DNA of 64,000 bases from Pseudomonas karstica (GCF_009707515.1 NZ_WLYI01000011.1:62001-126000); one strand, 5' to 3'. Counted from the first letter of the stretch, positions 34,423-43,520 are shown. Made by a program: numbers and translations. Notes: generated by a model from the letters alone, not told the origin.

Positions 34423-35229
34423 TCACTTCAACAGCTCCCGGCAGGCAGGTTTGTCGTGGGGCACACCGAGCAGCTCGCAGATGGTTCCGCACAGCTCGGT
34501 TTGCTTGGGCGTGGTGTTGGGATCAAGCTTGAATGCCGTGCCCAGGACAAACAGTGGCACTTCCCGTTCTTCCGGCAGCAGGCCGTTGTGGGAGCGATCG
34601 TTGTTCATGCCGTGGTCGGCAGTCACCAGTACCTGGTAACCGGCGTCGAGCCAGCCTTGCAGATAGTCGGCGAGGATGATGTCGGCCGAACGCGCGCTGT
34701 TGCGGTATTGCGGGGTATCGAGGCCATGCTTGTGGCCGGCATCGTCGATGTTCATCGGGTGCACCAGCAGGAAGTTTGGTGCGTGTTTGAGACGCAGGCT
34801 CTCGGCGTCGGCAAACAAGTGTGAATCCGGATAGTGGTCATTCCAGTAGAAATGCCCGTGCTGGATCGCCATTGTGCTGTCGTCGGTATGACGATCACGG
34901 GCGGCGATGAACGGGGAACGGTTATATAACTCGCTGACCCAATGATAGGCCGCTGCCGCAGTGCTCAAGCCTGCGTCGGTGGCGTAATGGAAGATGCTGC
35001 GTTGGTTGGACAGGCGTGAGACATGGTTGTGGACAATGCCGCTGTTGATCGGTGGTACGCCGGTGAGAATGCATTCGTACAAGGGGCGGGACAGGGCCGG
35101 CAGTTCACATTCCAGTTTGTACAGTGCTGCGCGTCCTGCGCCGATATAGGCCTGAAGATGCCCCATGGCGTGCCGGGCAACCTCGTAGTTCAGGCCGTCG
35201 AGCACCACAAGGATGACGTTGTGCTTCAT
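34423..35229 (-). CDS. Alkaline phosphatase superfamily phosphodiesterase/phosphatase
   Basis: The 268-residue protein begins MKHNVILVVLDGLNYEVARH. It has the metal ligands of the AP superfamily: Asp in VVLDGLN, nucleophile Thr in ILTGVPPINSG, the DDAGHKHG and TADHGMNND His/Asp sets. It resembles type I phosphodiesterases/nucleotide pyrophosphatases and phosphonoacetate hydrolases. There is no signal peptide, so it acts in the cytoplasm, on imported organophosphate or phosphonate (inference). A REP doublet separates it from the binding-protein gene. Confidence 0.85.
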   Translation of the reverse strand: MKHNVILVVLDGLNYEVARHAMGHLQAYIGAGRAALYKLECELPALSRPLYECILTGVPPINSGIVHNHVSRLSNQRSIFHYATDAGLSTAAAAYHWVSELYNRSPFIAARDRHTDDSTMAIQHGHFYWNDHYPDSHLFADAESLRLKHAPNFLLVHPMNIDDAGHKHGLDTPQYRNSARSADIILADYLQGWLDAGYQVLVTADHGMNNDRSHNGLLPEEREVPLFVLGTAFKLDPNTTPKQTELCGTICELLGVPHDKPACRELLK

Positions 35230-35271
35230 AGGGGCTGGGGCTCCGCAAGCGAGAAGAAGAAATACCTCCTG

Positions 35272-35371
35272 TGTAGGAGCGAGCTTGCTCGCGAAGATCG
35301 TCAACGAAGACATGGGGAGCCTGACTCCCCGTGGCGTTCTCAGGTTCTTCGCGAGCAAGCTCGCTCCTACA
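35272..35371. repeat. REP doublet (BIME), copy 2
   Basis: Inverted REP cores with a ~50-bp linker ending GTGGCGTTCTCAGGTTC. It lies inside the ABC operon, between the binding-protein gene and the phosphatase gene, where it could stabilise the upstream mRNA. Confidence 0.9.
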
Positions 35372-35383
35372 AGGAGGGAGGTC

Positions 35384-36451
35384 TTATTGCATATTGATGA
35401 TGACTTCTTCCTGCCACTTCTGCGGCAGTGCCTTGGAGGTTTTCTCCCAGGCATCGGCGTCTTTGATCGGCGTCACATTCTTGTACTGCTCGTTCGGCAG
35501 CAGCTTGTCCTGCACGTCCTTTGGCAAGGTCAGGTGCTCGGCACGAATCGGCCGCGCATTACCCTTGGCCAGGTTGATCTGGCCGGCGTCGCTGAAGATG
35601 TATTCACGGGTCAGCTTGGCCGCGTTGGGGTGCTTGGCGTATTTGTTGATGATGGTGGTGTAGCCGGAAATCACCGAGCCGTCCGATGGGATCAGCACCA
35701 CGTAGTCATCCGGGTTGACCATCTTGGCCTTGTAGCTCAAACCGTTGAAATCCCAGACCACGCCCACTTCCACTTCGCCCTTTTCCATCGTGGCGATGGT
35801 TGGGTTGGCCAGGGACAGGCGACCTTGCTTGGCGATGTCGGCAAACATCAACAACGCAGGCTGGATGTTCTTCTCGTCGCCACCGTTGGCCAGGGCTGCC
35901 GCGAGTACGCCGTTGGCGGCCTGGGCGGCGGTACTGACGTCACCGATGGAAACCTTGTATTTGCCGGTCTTCAGGTCAGCCCAGCTTTTCGGGGCTTCGG
36001 AGCCGTGCAACAGCTTTTTGTTGACGATGAAAGCGATGGTGCCGGTGTAGGCCAGTGCCCAGTTGCCTTCTTTATCTTTCGCCCAGGCCGGGACTTGTTC
36101 CCAGGTGCTTGGCTTGTATGGCTGGACCACGCCCTGTTTCACTGCAATCGGACCGAAGGCCGCACCCACGTCGCCGATGTCGGCACTGGCGTTGTCTTTT
36201 TCCGCCGCGAACTTGGCGATTTCCTGGGCCGAGCTCATGTCGGTATCGATGTGCTTGAGGCCATAGGTCTTGGCCAGGTCTTCCCAGGTGCCTCTCCAGT
36301 TGGCCCAGTCATCGGGCATACCGACACTGTTGACAGTGCCTTCCGCCTTGGCAGCGGCTTCCAGGGTTTTTAGATCGGTATCAGCGGCCATGGCGGCGGT
36401 GCACATGGCAATGGTCGAGCCTAACAGTGATGCCAGGAAAAGCTGTTTCAT
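35384..36451 (-). CDS. ABC importer periplasmic binding protein
   Basis: The 355-residue precursor has a signal peptide ending MCTAAMAADT and the family 1 solute-binding fold (LEAAAKAEGTVNSVGMPDDW at the N terminus, SAQEIAKFAAEKDNASADIGDVG). It resembles binding proteins of the iron, polyamine and 2-aminoethylphosphonate group. GAGC upstream of the ATG is a usable ribosome site. First gene of the operon binding protein / phosphatase / permease / permease / ATPase / HAD phosphatase. An organophosphate or phosphonate ligand is inferred from the phosphatases. Confidence 0.88.
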   Translation of the reverse strand: MKQLFLASLLGSTIAMCTAAMAADTDLKTLEAAAKAEGTVNSVGMPDDWANWRGTWEDLAKTYGLKHIDTDMSSAQEIAKFAAEKDNASADIGDVGAAFGPIAVKQGVVQPYKPSTWEQVPAWAKDKEGNWALAYTGTIAFIVNKKLLHGSEAPKSWADLKTGKYKVSIGDVSTAAQAANGVLAAALANGGDEKNIQPALLMFADIAKQGRLSLANPTIATMEKGEVEVGVVWDFNGLSYKAKMVNPDDYVVLIPSDGSVISGYTTIINKYAKHPNAAKLTREYIFSDAGQINLAKGNARPIRAEHLTLPKDVQDKLLPNEQYKNVTPIKDADAWEKTSKALPQKWQEEVIINMQ

Positions 36452-36495
36452 CCGAAGCTCCTTTGGACGTTTTAACGCTGCGTTTTTTATGAACG

Positions 36496-36508
36496 TTGGT
36501 CTAGGTCA
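36496..36508. promoter_or_regulatory. Candidate GntR operator, binding-protein side
   Basis: TTGGTCTAGGTCA is a near-palindrome (GGTCTAG core) about 45 bp before the binding-protein start. It resembles the UTRA-type GntR sites such as the TGGTCTAGACCA class of PhnF-like regulators. Confidence 0.45.
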
Positions 36509-36764
36509 GCAATACCTGAGCCAATTTAGGCCCGGTGGATGACAGTTTCATGTCGATGTCGTTTTTTGTCGGCATGGACGGACGATTGCCGGGTAAGCGT
36601 AGACCAAGGGCAAGTGCCCGTAAGCCTTGGACTTGGCCGATGTATTGCAGGTCATAGGGAGGAGCATTGGCAGGTGCTGTCATCTGTCGGTCATGTGCAA
36701 TGCCTAGGCTTGCTCGCAGTAGCAATGGCGTATTGGCGTGGCGTTTTGTGCACCCAGACAGTGC
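36509..36764. other. Divergent intergenic region between binding-protein and gntR genes
   Basis: About 340 bp separate the two start codons. I see no gene. Matched GGTCTAG sites lie near each end (separate entries). Confidence 0.5.
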
Positions 36765-36776
36765 TGGTCTAGTCCA
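36765..36776. promoter_or_regulatory. Candidate GntR operator, gntR side
   Basis: TGGTCTAGTCCA is a near-perfect palindrome about 15 bp before the gntR start and shares GGTCTAG with the site at 36496, suggesting autorepression. Confidence 0.5.
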
Positions 36777-36790
36777 GATAGGTAACGTTG

Positions 36791-37504
36791 ATGCGTGATG
36801 AGGCAATTAAAGCGGTGACAACCATTGGCTTGGCGCTGCAAGAGCAGATCGACCACGGACTGTTGCCGGCTGCCAGCAAACTACCGGCCGAACGTAAGCT
36901 CAGCGAGTTGTTTGGTACCACCCGGATTACCGTTCGGGAGGCCTTGTTACAACTTGAGGCCCAGGGGCAGATATATCGCGAGGAGCGCCGCGGCTGGTTT
37001 GTGTCGCCCCCCAGGCTGGCCTACAACCTGATGCAGCGCAGCCACTTTCACGCGATGGTCAGTGCCCAGGGGCGGGTACCTTCGACTGAGGTGATTTGCG
37101 CGCGGTTGCAGCCAGCTTCGGCGGCGGTGTGTGCGTGGCTGCAACTGCCGGCGTTGTCCAGCGTGATCCAGATTTGCCGGGGGCGCAGGATTGATGGGCG
37201 CTTGGTGTTGTATGTGGAGCACTATCTGAACCCGCAGTATTTTCCGGGGATTCTGGATTGCGATTTGAGTGAGTCGATGACCGAGTTGTATGCGCGGATG
37301 TATGACTTGCACTACGGTCGGGTACGGTTTGAGATTGTGCCGACGTCATTGCAGGTGGAGGCGGCTGCGGCTTTACGGGTGTCGGTTGGGAGCCCGGGGT
37401 TGCGGATTGCCCGGGTTAATTATGATCAGCATGAGCGGTTGATTGATTGTGATCTGGAGTTTTGGCGCCATGATGCGATTCATGTGGGGGTGGATGTGGT
37501 TTGA
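36791..37504 (+). CDS. GntR-family regulator with UTRA domain (PhnF-like)
   Basis: The 237-residue protein has an N-terminal winged helix (LPAERKLSELFGTTRITVREA, about residues 33-53; then LLQLEAQGQIYREERRG) and a C-terminal UTRA ligand domain (about 85-235, VIQICRGRRIDGRLVLYVEHY). I start at ATG 36791; the adjacent TTG is ignored. It is divergent from the ABC/phosphatase operon and flanked by GGTCTAG sites. PhnF/HutC-type regulators sense the transported substrate, so it most likely represses the operon. Confidence 0.88.
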   Translation: MRDEAIKAVTTIGLALQEQIDHGLLPAASKLPAERKLSELFGTTRITVREALLQLEAQGQIYREERRGWFVSPPRLAYNLMQRSHFHAMVSAQGRVPSTEVICARLQPASAAVCAWLQLPALSSVIQICRGRRIDGRLVLYVEHYLNPQYFPGILDCDLSESMTELYARMYDLHYGRVRFEIVPTSLQVEAAAALRVSVGSPGLRIARVNYDQHERLIDCDLEFWRHDAIHVGVDVV

Positions 37505-37552
37505 TCGCTGATCGTTTGAATGAGTGCATATCCGTTGCTGTGGTCATGGCGG

Positions 37553-38010
37553 GTTATGGTTCCGCCCTTACGGCGGGTCACTTTGAAAAGCCCAAAGTAA
37601 CCAAAGGCTCTTGCCCCACCACTTGGCACCTCGCTCAGGCTCGGTGTGCCCGTAGTCCGACATTGCTTCGGGGGGCCTCAGATTAAAATCAAAAGCACGG
37701 CGGCCTGACAGCCGACCTGATTTTGTGAATACATTCCCCCTGTAGGAGCGAGCTTGCTCGCGAAGGTCGTTAACGATAACGCGGGAAATCTGGTACCCCG
37801 AGGCGTCCTCAGGTTTTTCGCGAGCAAGCTCGCTCCTACAGAAGACCGCTCTGCTCTGGCTTTTGATCTTAGGCGCCCCGTTAAACCACGATGCCTGCGT
37901 TCGGGCATGCCGAGCCCAGGCGAGGCACCAAGTGGTGGGGCAAGAGCCCTTTGCTTACTTTGGGGCTTTTCCAAAGTGAGTCGCCGTAAGGGCGAAACCC
38001 TAAGCAGCCG
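37553..38010. repeat. Large imperfect inverted repeat enclosing a REP doublet
   Basis: Arms of about 120-150 bp (about 37553-37695 and 37850-38010) are inverted copies at roughly 80 percent identity by eye. Matching words include CGCCCTTACGGCG, CAAAGTAA, GGCTCTTGCCCCACCACTTGG and CCTCGC..GGCTCGG. The centre holds the REP doublet at 37741-37840. No coding capacity. It looks like a MITE-like or composite intergenic element. Confidence 0.75.
37741..37840. repeat. REP doublet (BIME), copy 3
   Basis: Inverted REP cores with a linker containing GGTCGTTAACGATAACGCG and ending GGCGTCCTCAGGTTTTTC. It sits at the centre of the larger inverted repeat. Confidence 0.9.
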
Positions 38011-38035
38011 TTACCGAAGAAACAGATATGCCCCC

Positions 38036-39382
38036 TCAAGGCGCCGCATTGGCATACAAATAATCCGTCGCCAACGAAGCCAACGTCCTAACCCCCACCA
38101 CCAGCGCCGACTCATCCACAAAGAACCCCGGATTATGATTCGGCGCCGCCTTGCTCATCTCCTGGTCCCGCGGCGTTACCCCAAGGAACACAAACAACCC
38201 CGGCGCCTCCTTGGCATAAAACGAAAAGTCCTCGGCCCCACCCACCAGCGGCCCCTGGACCACATCACCGTTAGCCGCCCACCGCAGGCTCGGCAGCATC
38301 TTCTCGGTCAATGCCGGATTGTTAATCGTCGGATCGTACTTCTCAATAATCGTCACCTCAGCCTTCGCACCGCCGCTTTCAGCGATTTTCTCCACCGTCT
38401 GGCGTACATCCGCGTGCAGTTTCTGGCGGATACCGTAGTCGTAGGAACGAATCGTGCCGCTCATGTCCACCGACTCAGGGATGATGTTGTAGCGGGTGCC
38501 GCCATTGATGGTGCCAATGCTTACCACCGACGGAAACGAGGAAATATCGGTGCGGCGGCTGACCACGGTTTGCAGGCCGACAATGGTTTGTGCGCTCACG
38601 GTGATCGGATCGATGCCGTCCCATGGCCTGCCGGCGTGGGTCTGTTTGCCGAGGATCTTGATGCGCAGGTCGTCGGAGCTAGCCAGGGTCGGTCCCGGGC
38701 GATAGGCGATTTGCCCGGCAGGCACGCCAGCCCAGACGTGCAGGCCGAACACCGCATCCGGCTTGGGTGATTTCATCACGCCTTCCTGCACCATCATCTT
38801 CGCGCCCCAGGTGTTTTTGCCGTCGGGAATGAAGTCGCTCGGGCCTTCTTCGGCCGGCTGGAAGTAGAACACTACGGTGCCAGGCAGGCGGTCGCGCATA
38901 CCGGTAAGGATTTTCGCCGTGCTGAGCAGGATCGCAGTGTGGGCGTCGTGGCCGCAGGCGTGCATCACGTCGACTTCCTTGCCCAGATAGACACCTTTGG
39001 CTTTGGAGGCGAAGGGCAAGCCGGAGGTTTCCTTGACTGGCAGCGCGTCCATGTCGGCGCGCAAGGCGACGGTCGGGCCGGGCAGGGCGCCCTTGAGGAT
39101 GGCAACCACGCCAGTGCGGGCGACGCCGGTTTTCACCTCCAGCCCCATCTCCCGCAGTTGTTTGGCCACCAACTCGGCGGTGCGTTTTTCGGTGTTGCCC
39201 AGTTCAGGGTGGGCGTGGATATCGCGGCGGGTTTCCAGCAGGGCCGGTTCAAGGATTTTCGCCTGTGCGGCGATCTCTTCCCGGGCGCTGTCCTGGCCGC
39301 TGCTGGCGGCGATTACTGCACTGCTGGCGACACCGCACAGCAGGCCAAAAACCCATTGGTGGGTAAAACCGGTTAATCGCAT
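38036..39382 (-). CDS. M20 family metallopeptidase/amidohydrolase with signal peptide (hippurate hydrolase-like)
   Basis: The 448-residue precursor has a signal peptide (MRLTGFTHQWVFGLLCG, then VIAASS) and M20D amidohydrolase motifs: LRADMDALPVKE (about residues 112-123), HACGHDAHTAILL (about 144-156), QPAEEGPSDF, and a C-terminal His in PNHNPGFFVDE. Relatives hydrolyse N-acyl amino acids such as hippurate or IAA conjugates; the signal peptide places it in the periplasm. The ATG at 39382 was chosen to give the signal peptide; 60 further codons are open upstream. It is 53 bp after the MscS gene and may follow it. Confidence 0.88.
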   Translation of the reverse strand: MRLTGFTHQWVFGLLCGVASSAVIAASSGQDSAREEIAAQAKILEPALLETRRDIHAHPELGNTEKRTAELVAKQLREMGLEVKTGVARTGVVAILKGALPGPTVALRADMDALPVKETSGLPFASKAKGVYLGKEVDVMHACGHDAHTAILLSTAKILTGMRDRLPGTVVFYFQPAEEGPSDFIPDGKNTWGAKMMVQEGVMKSPKPDAVFGLHVWAGVPAGQIAYRPGPTLASSDDLRIKILGKQTHAGRPWDGIDPITVSAQTIVGLQTVVSRRTDISSFPSVVSIGTINGGTRYNIIPESVDMSGTIRSYDYGIRQKLHADVRQTVEKIAESGGAKAEVTIIEKYDPTINNPALTEKMLPSLRWAANGDVVQGPLVGGAEDFSFYAKEAPGLFVFLGVTPRDQEMSKAAPNHNPGFFVDESALVVGVRTLASLATDYLYANAAP

Positions 39383-39435
39383 AGGGGCTTCTCCATGATT
39401 ATTGTTGTTGATCCTCACGTCGGCCGGGCCGCCGC

Positions 39436-41613
39436 TTATTCTTTCTCTTGGGGACTTCCCGCCGTCACCACCTGCACACTCAAACGTGGTGTGGCCAGGT
39501 CCAGGCCGGATTCGTCCAGGTGACGCTTGAGGGACAGGTTGAACGCCCGCGATACTTCCCACTGCTTGATGGGTGCTGTCTTGAAGCGTGCGCGAAGAAT
39601 CGCACTGCCGGACTCGAAACTTTCTACCCCCTGGATCTCCAGTGGAGACCAGATATTGCGTCGCTGCAATGGATCGTTGCGCATTTTCTGGCCAACATCG
39701 CGCATCAACTTGATAGCGTCGTCGATCTCCATGTTGTAGGGGATGGCCACCCGAAAGATCGCATAACCAAACTCCCGGGAGTAATTCTTGATGCTCTTGA
39801 TTTCGCTGAACGGAATGGTGTGGACGATGCCATCGATATCCCGCAGCCGTACCGTACGAATGGTCAGCCCTTCGACCGTCCCCAGGTGCCCGCCGACGTC
39901 GACATAGTCATCAATCGCCAGCGAATCCTCGATGATGATGAACAGGCCGGTGATCAAGTCAGCCACCAGGGACTGTGCACCAAAACCGATGGCCAGACCG
40001 ATCACGCCGGCACCGGCCAGCAGTGGCGTGACGTTCATGCCCATGTTTGCCAGGGCGACGATGGCGGCGATGATAAAGATCGTCACGAACAGTACGTTGC
40101 GAATCAACGGCATCATGGTTTGCGCACGGGCGTTGGCCAGGCCTTTGCGCGAGCGGGTGAGGGCGTGGTGGATCGCGGTGTCGGCGAGAATCCAGATCAA
40201 CCAGGAAAACAGCAGCGTGCCACCGAGGCCGAACAGCTTGACGCTGATTTCATGGCCATCGCCCTGGGTAAAGCGAATCAACGACAAGCCCCAGACCCGC
40301 AGGCCAAACTCGATAAACACCAGCCACACCAGCAGGTGCGCCAAGGTGTAGACGAAACTTTTCAGCCGGTCGGAATACAACGCATGGCGCTTGTGCCCGC
40401 GCTGGGGTTTGAGTGAGTGACGGCGCACCAGGCCGTTGATCACCATGCACAGCACCAGCAACACCGTACACAGCAGGGATTGGCGCAGGGCGGTGCTGGT
40501 GTCGCCGGCGGAGATGAAGGTGGCGAACAGCGAGATGCTCACCAAGAGCAGTGCCGGCAAGTACCAGAAGGTACCGATGATTTCGATTGTGTCGCTCAGC
40601 GCACGGCGGGTTAGGCGGCGTGACAGGGGCTGATTACGGATCAGGTGCGCAATGGGCCGACGGAAGCGCAGGATAAACACCCCAGTGGACAGCGCGGCCA
40701 TTACATTGGCGATGGTGGCTGCCGTATGGGCCAGGTGAGTACCCAGGCTTTCCATCATGCGCGGGTCGCTCAGGGCTTCACCGAATGCGGCGAAGCTGCC
40801 GATCAGCCAAAGCGGGCGGAACGCTTGGTGACGCAGGATGTACAGCGCCCGGTGGCGGTGGGCGCCATCGAGTACGGAAAAGGCGATGACGCAGATCGCC
40901 GAGAAACAGGTGCCCACTACCAGTGCGTAGGCCAGCACCATCGCCAGGGATTTGCCCAGGGACGAAGGCAGCGCGTAGCTCAGGTAAACGGTGATTACCA
41001 GGGCAATCAGCCATGGCCCCAACTTACGTAGGGCAAAGCGCAGCATGTCCCAGGTCCTGGGGTGTTGTGGCAGTTCTTCACTGAGGCCGAAACGCTCCCG
41101 CACTCGGTGACTGATCCAGATCAGCGCGGCGGCCAGCAGGCTCCAGAGCGCCAGGATTACTGCAAACCCAAAGATGATCGGCAGCCAGTCTTTGGCCGGG
41201 AGTATCAGCGCTGCCAGCTCGTCCTTGGCTTGGTCGACCTCGTTGGACCAGCGGCTCAGCGGGCTGTCGGTCCCGGAAAACTGTTGTTCAAGGCTGCTCA
41301 GAGTACTGCCGATCAGCCCGAGTACGCCTTGTTCGGTGGCGGGCTGGGCCTTTTGGGTGGCTTCACGAAGTTTTTTCAAATCGCTCAGCAGTGTGGTGCG
41401 CTGCTGGTCGTTTTCCAGGGTCTTGATCACCTCGTCCAGGGATTGCCCCAGAGGCACTTCGGCCGCAGGTTGGGATTTGTTGGTGCCGCCCAGCAGCCCC
41501 GGCAGGCCAACAGCCTGGGCAGGGGCCATGGGCAACAGGGTGAGCAGGCAAACAAGCAAGCAATATGGCAGGGCGAAGAGACGGGCAAGCACGAGGCGGT
41601 CAACCTTAAACAC
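39436..41613 (-). CDS. Large mechanosensitive ion channel (MscS superfamily)
   Basis: The 725-residue protein has a signal-like N terminus (LFALPYCLLVCLLTLLPMAP then AQA), a periplasmic helical region (about 30-135, with QSLDEVIKTLENDQQRT), about ten to eleven membrane segments, and a C-terminal MscS core (about 520-725): GLAIGFGAQSLVADLITGLF, then IEDSLAIDDYVDVGGHLGTV and the beta domain. It resembles YbiO/MscM-type large channels that open under hypo-osmotic shock. Confidence 0.9.
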   Translation of the reverse strand: MFKVDRLVLARLFALPYCLLVCLLTLLPMAPAQAVGLPGLLGGTNKSQPAAEVPLGQSLDEVIKTLENDQQRTTLLSDLKKLREATQKAQPATEQGVLGLIGSTLSSLEQQFSGTDSPLSRWSNEVDQAKDELAALILPAKDWLPIIFGFAVILALWSLLAAALIWISHRVRERFGLSEELPQHPRTWDMLRFALRKLGPWLIALVITVYLSYALPSSLGKSLAMVLAYALVVGTCFSAICVIAFSVLDGAHRHRALYILRHQAFRPLWLIGSFAAFGEALSDPRMMESLGTHLAHTAATIANVMAALSTGVFILRFRRPIAHLIRNQPLSRRLTRRALSDTIEIIGTFWYLPALLLVSISLFATFISAGDTSTALRQSLLCTVLLVLCMVINGLVRRHSLKPQRGHKRHALYSDRLKSFVYTLAHLLVWLVFIEFGLRVWGLSLIRFTQGDGHEISVKLFGLGGTLLFSWLIWILADTAIHHALTRSRKGLANARAQTMMPLIRNVLFVTIFIIAAIVALANMGMNVTPLLAGAGVIGLAIGFGAQSLVADLITGLFIIIEDSLAIDDYVDVGGHLGTVEGLTIRTVRLRDIDGIVHTIPFSEIKSIKNYSREFGYAIFRVAIPYNMEIDDAIKLMRDVGQKMRNDPLQRRNIWSPLEIQGVESFESGSAILRARFKTAPIKQWEVSRAFNLSLKRHLDESGLDLATPRLSVQVVTAGSPQEKE

Positions 41614-41664
41614 GACGAATTGATCGAGTGTACGAGGCCACTATGCCCAATGCGAGTGCATTTA

Positions 41665-41841
41665 TTACGCGGCGAGTTTGGCGAGGATCTTGTAAACCAC
41701 AGTAGCGAGGATCAACAGCATGCCGATCCACATGCTGAACACGCCAAGGTTCTTGTCGCGGAAGTTGAAGCCGATGGCCAGCAGGATCATGCCCGTGAGG
41801 ATGGGAATGAGCATGGAATGGAAGGCAGACAGGGTGATCAT
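41665..41841 (-). CDS. Small membrane protein, 58 residues, unknown function
   Basis: A 58-codon frame runs from the ATG at 41841 to TAA at 41665: MITLSAFHSMLIPILTGMIL, then LAIGFNFRDKNLGVFSMWIG, then MLLILATVVYKILAKLAA. It has two hydrophobic helices (about residues 8-25 and 34-52) separated by a charged FRDKN turn, an archetypal small inner membrane protein. AAGG lies about nine bases upstream. It is about 51 bp upstream of the MscS start on the same strand and could be co-transcribed. I recognise it as a conserved hypothetical of pseudomonads but know no function. Confidence 0.75.
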   Translation of the reverse strand: MITLSAFHSMLIPILTGMILLAIGFNFRDKNLGVFSMWIGMLLILATVVYKILAKLAA

Positions 41842-41911
41842 GGGCGACGGCCTTGTCGGAGGGGATAGGTATCAGTCTAGGCCGGTTTATGGGAAGTGGA
41901 AGGCAAATAGC

Positions 41912-42160
41912 ATATGCCGCTGCCGAGGCACGAGGCTGCGATAAGGTCCGCAGGACTTTCGGCACTTTCAAGGCCCAGACGACTGCTGCGCAACCGATCG
42001 CAGGCTGCGCCAGCGGCTACAAGTGATCGGTAATCGACGGTCCTTTGTAGCCGCTGTCGAGGCACGAGGCTGCGATAAGGGCCGCAGGACCTTCGGCAAT
42101 TTCAAGGCCCAAACGACTGCTGCGCAGCCGATCGCAGGCTGTGCCAGCGGCTATATCAAG
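41912..42160. repeat. Tandem pair of 'GTAGCCGCTG' intergenic repeats
   Basis: Two ~110-bp units (about 41912-42020 and 42044-42155) both run CCGCTG(C/T)CGAGGCACGAG, GGCTGCGATAAG, (T/G)CCGCAGGAC, TTTCAAGGCCCA and end GCCAGCGGCTA. The ends pair, so each can form a cruciform or hairpin. They lie between the 58-residue gene and the M18 gene. Confidence 0.85.
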
Positions 42161-43445
42161 GCAAATCACGGCTCGCGTAGAACGCACTCAACACTTTCAC
42201 CAGGTGCGCCAGGTCATGACTACCGCACAGCTCGCGAATCGAGTGCATGGCAAAGGTCGGCAGGCCGATGTCCACGGTGCGTACCCCCAGGTGGCTGGCG
42301 GTGATTGGGCCGATGGTCGAGCCGCAGCCCATGTCGCTGCGCACCACGAAGCTTTGCACCGGCACTTCTTCGGCCATGCACAGGTGGCGAAAGAACCCGG
42401 CAGTTTCGCTGTTGGTGGCATAGCGCTGGTTGCTGTTGACCTTGATCACCGGGCCGGCGTTGAGTTTCGGCCCATGGTTGGCGTCGTGTTTCTCGGCATA
42501 GTTGGGGTGTACGCCGTGGGCGTTGTCGGCGGAGACCAGCAGTGATTTCTGGATGGTGCGTACGAACTCATCACCTTCGGGCAGCAGGCGCCGCAGGGTC
42601 TGTTCCAGCATCGGGCCGTCGGCGCCGCAGGCCGAGCAAGAGCCGACTTCTTCGTGATCGTTGCACACCAGCACACAGGTTTCTTCGGTATCGCTGGTGA
42701 GCAGGGCTTGCAGGCCGGCGTAGCATGACAGCAGGTTGTCCAGCCGCGCGCCGGCGATAAAGTCGCCATGCAGGCCAATCACGGCGGCGCTTTGGGTGTC
42801 GTAGAAGCTCAGTTCATAGTCGAGCACCACGTCAGCGTTCAGGCCATGCTCGCGGGCCAGCTGGTCAGTGAGCACGGCACGGAAGTCCACGCGCTCGTCA
42901 CCGGCAAACTGCGCGAGGATTGGCGGCAGTTCCGTCTGGGCATTGATCGCCCAGCCCTGGTTGGCTTCACGGTTAAGGTGAATGGCCAGGTTGGGGATGA
43001 TGGCGATGGGCAGAGTGAAGTCGATCAACTGGCTTTCGACCTTGCCGTCGCGGCGGAAGGTCACGCGGCCAGCCAGGGACAGGTCGCGGTCGAACCACGG
43101 CGCCAGCAGTGCACCACCGTAGACTTCCACACCCAACTGCCAGAAACCCTGGCGTTGCAGTTCCGGCTGCGGCTTGACTCGCAGGCACGGGCTGTCGGTA
43201 TGGGCGCCTACCAGGCGGATGCCGTCTTGCAGAGGGGAGTGGCGGCCGAGCTTGAAGGCAATGATCGAGGAGTCGTTACGGGTCACGTAGTAGCGACCGT
43301 TGGCCTCGGTGGTCCAGGTCTCGCGCTCGTCAAGGCGCTGGAAACCGGCTGCTTCCAGGCGTTGGGCGAGGGCAGCTGTGGCATGAAAGGGGGTGGGAGA
43401 GGCCTTGAGGAAGTCGATCAGGCCTTGGTTCAACGCTTCGCGCAT
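42156..43445 (-). CDS. M18 family aminopeptidase (aspartyl aminopeptidase, ApeB-type)
   Basis: The 429-residue protein has the M18 metal site: [13 protein letters not shown] (about residues 79-91), [17 protein letters not shown] (about 261-277) and a late His in [17 protein letters not shown]18 enzymes are dodecameric zinc aminopeptidases that prefer N-terminal Asp/Glu. It begins [20 protein letters not shown], the conserved start. Single-gene unit between repeats and the pseudouridine synthase. Confidence 0.92.
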   Translation of the reverse strand: MREALNQGLIDFLKASPTPFHATAALAQRLEAAGFQRLDERETWTTEANGRYYVTRNDSSIIAFKLGRHSPLQDGIRLVGAHTDSPCLRVKPQPELQRQGFWQLGVEVYGGALLAPWFDRDLSLAGRVTFRRDGKVESQLIDFTLPIAIIPNLAIHLNREANQGWAINAQTELPPILAQFAGDERVDFRAVLTDQLAREHGLNADVVLDYELSFYDTQSAAVIGLHGDFIAGARLDNLLSCYAGLQALLTSDTEETCVLVCNDHEEVGSCSACGADGPMLEQTLRRLLPEGDEFVRTIQKSLLVSADNAHGVHPNYAEKHDANHGPKLNAGPVIKVNSNQRYATNSETAGFFRHLCMAEEVPVQSFVVRSDMGCGSTIGPITASHLGVRTVDIGLPTFAMHSIRELCGSHDLAHLVKVLSAFYASRDLP

Positions 43446-43520
43446 AAGTAGCTCCAGACAGCAATGGCGCGAGTTTACCGTATTGGCCCGGCCGATTCAT
43501 TGCAGGAGCGTATTTCCCTT

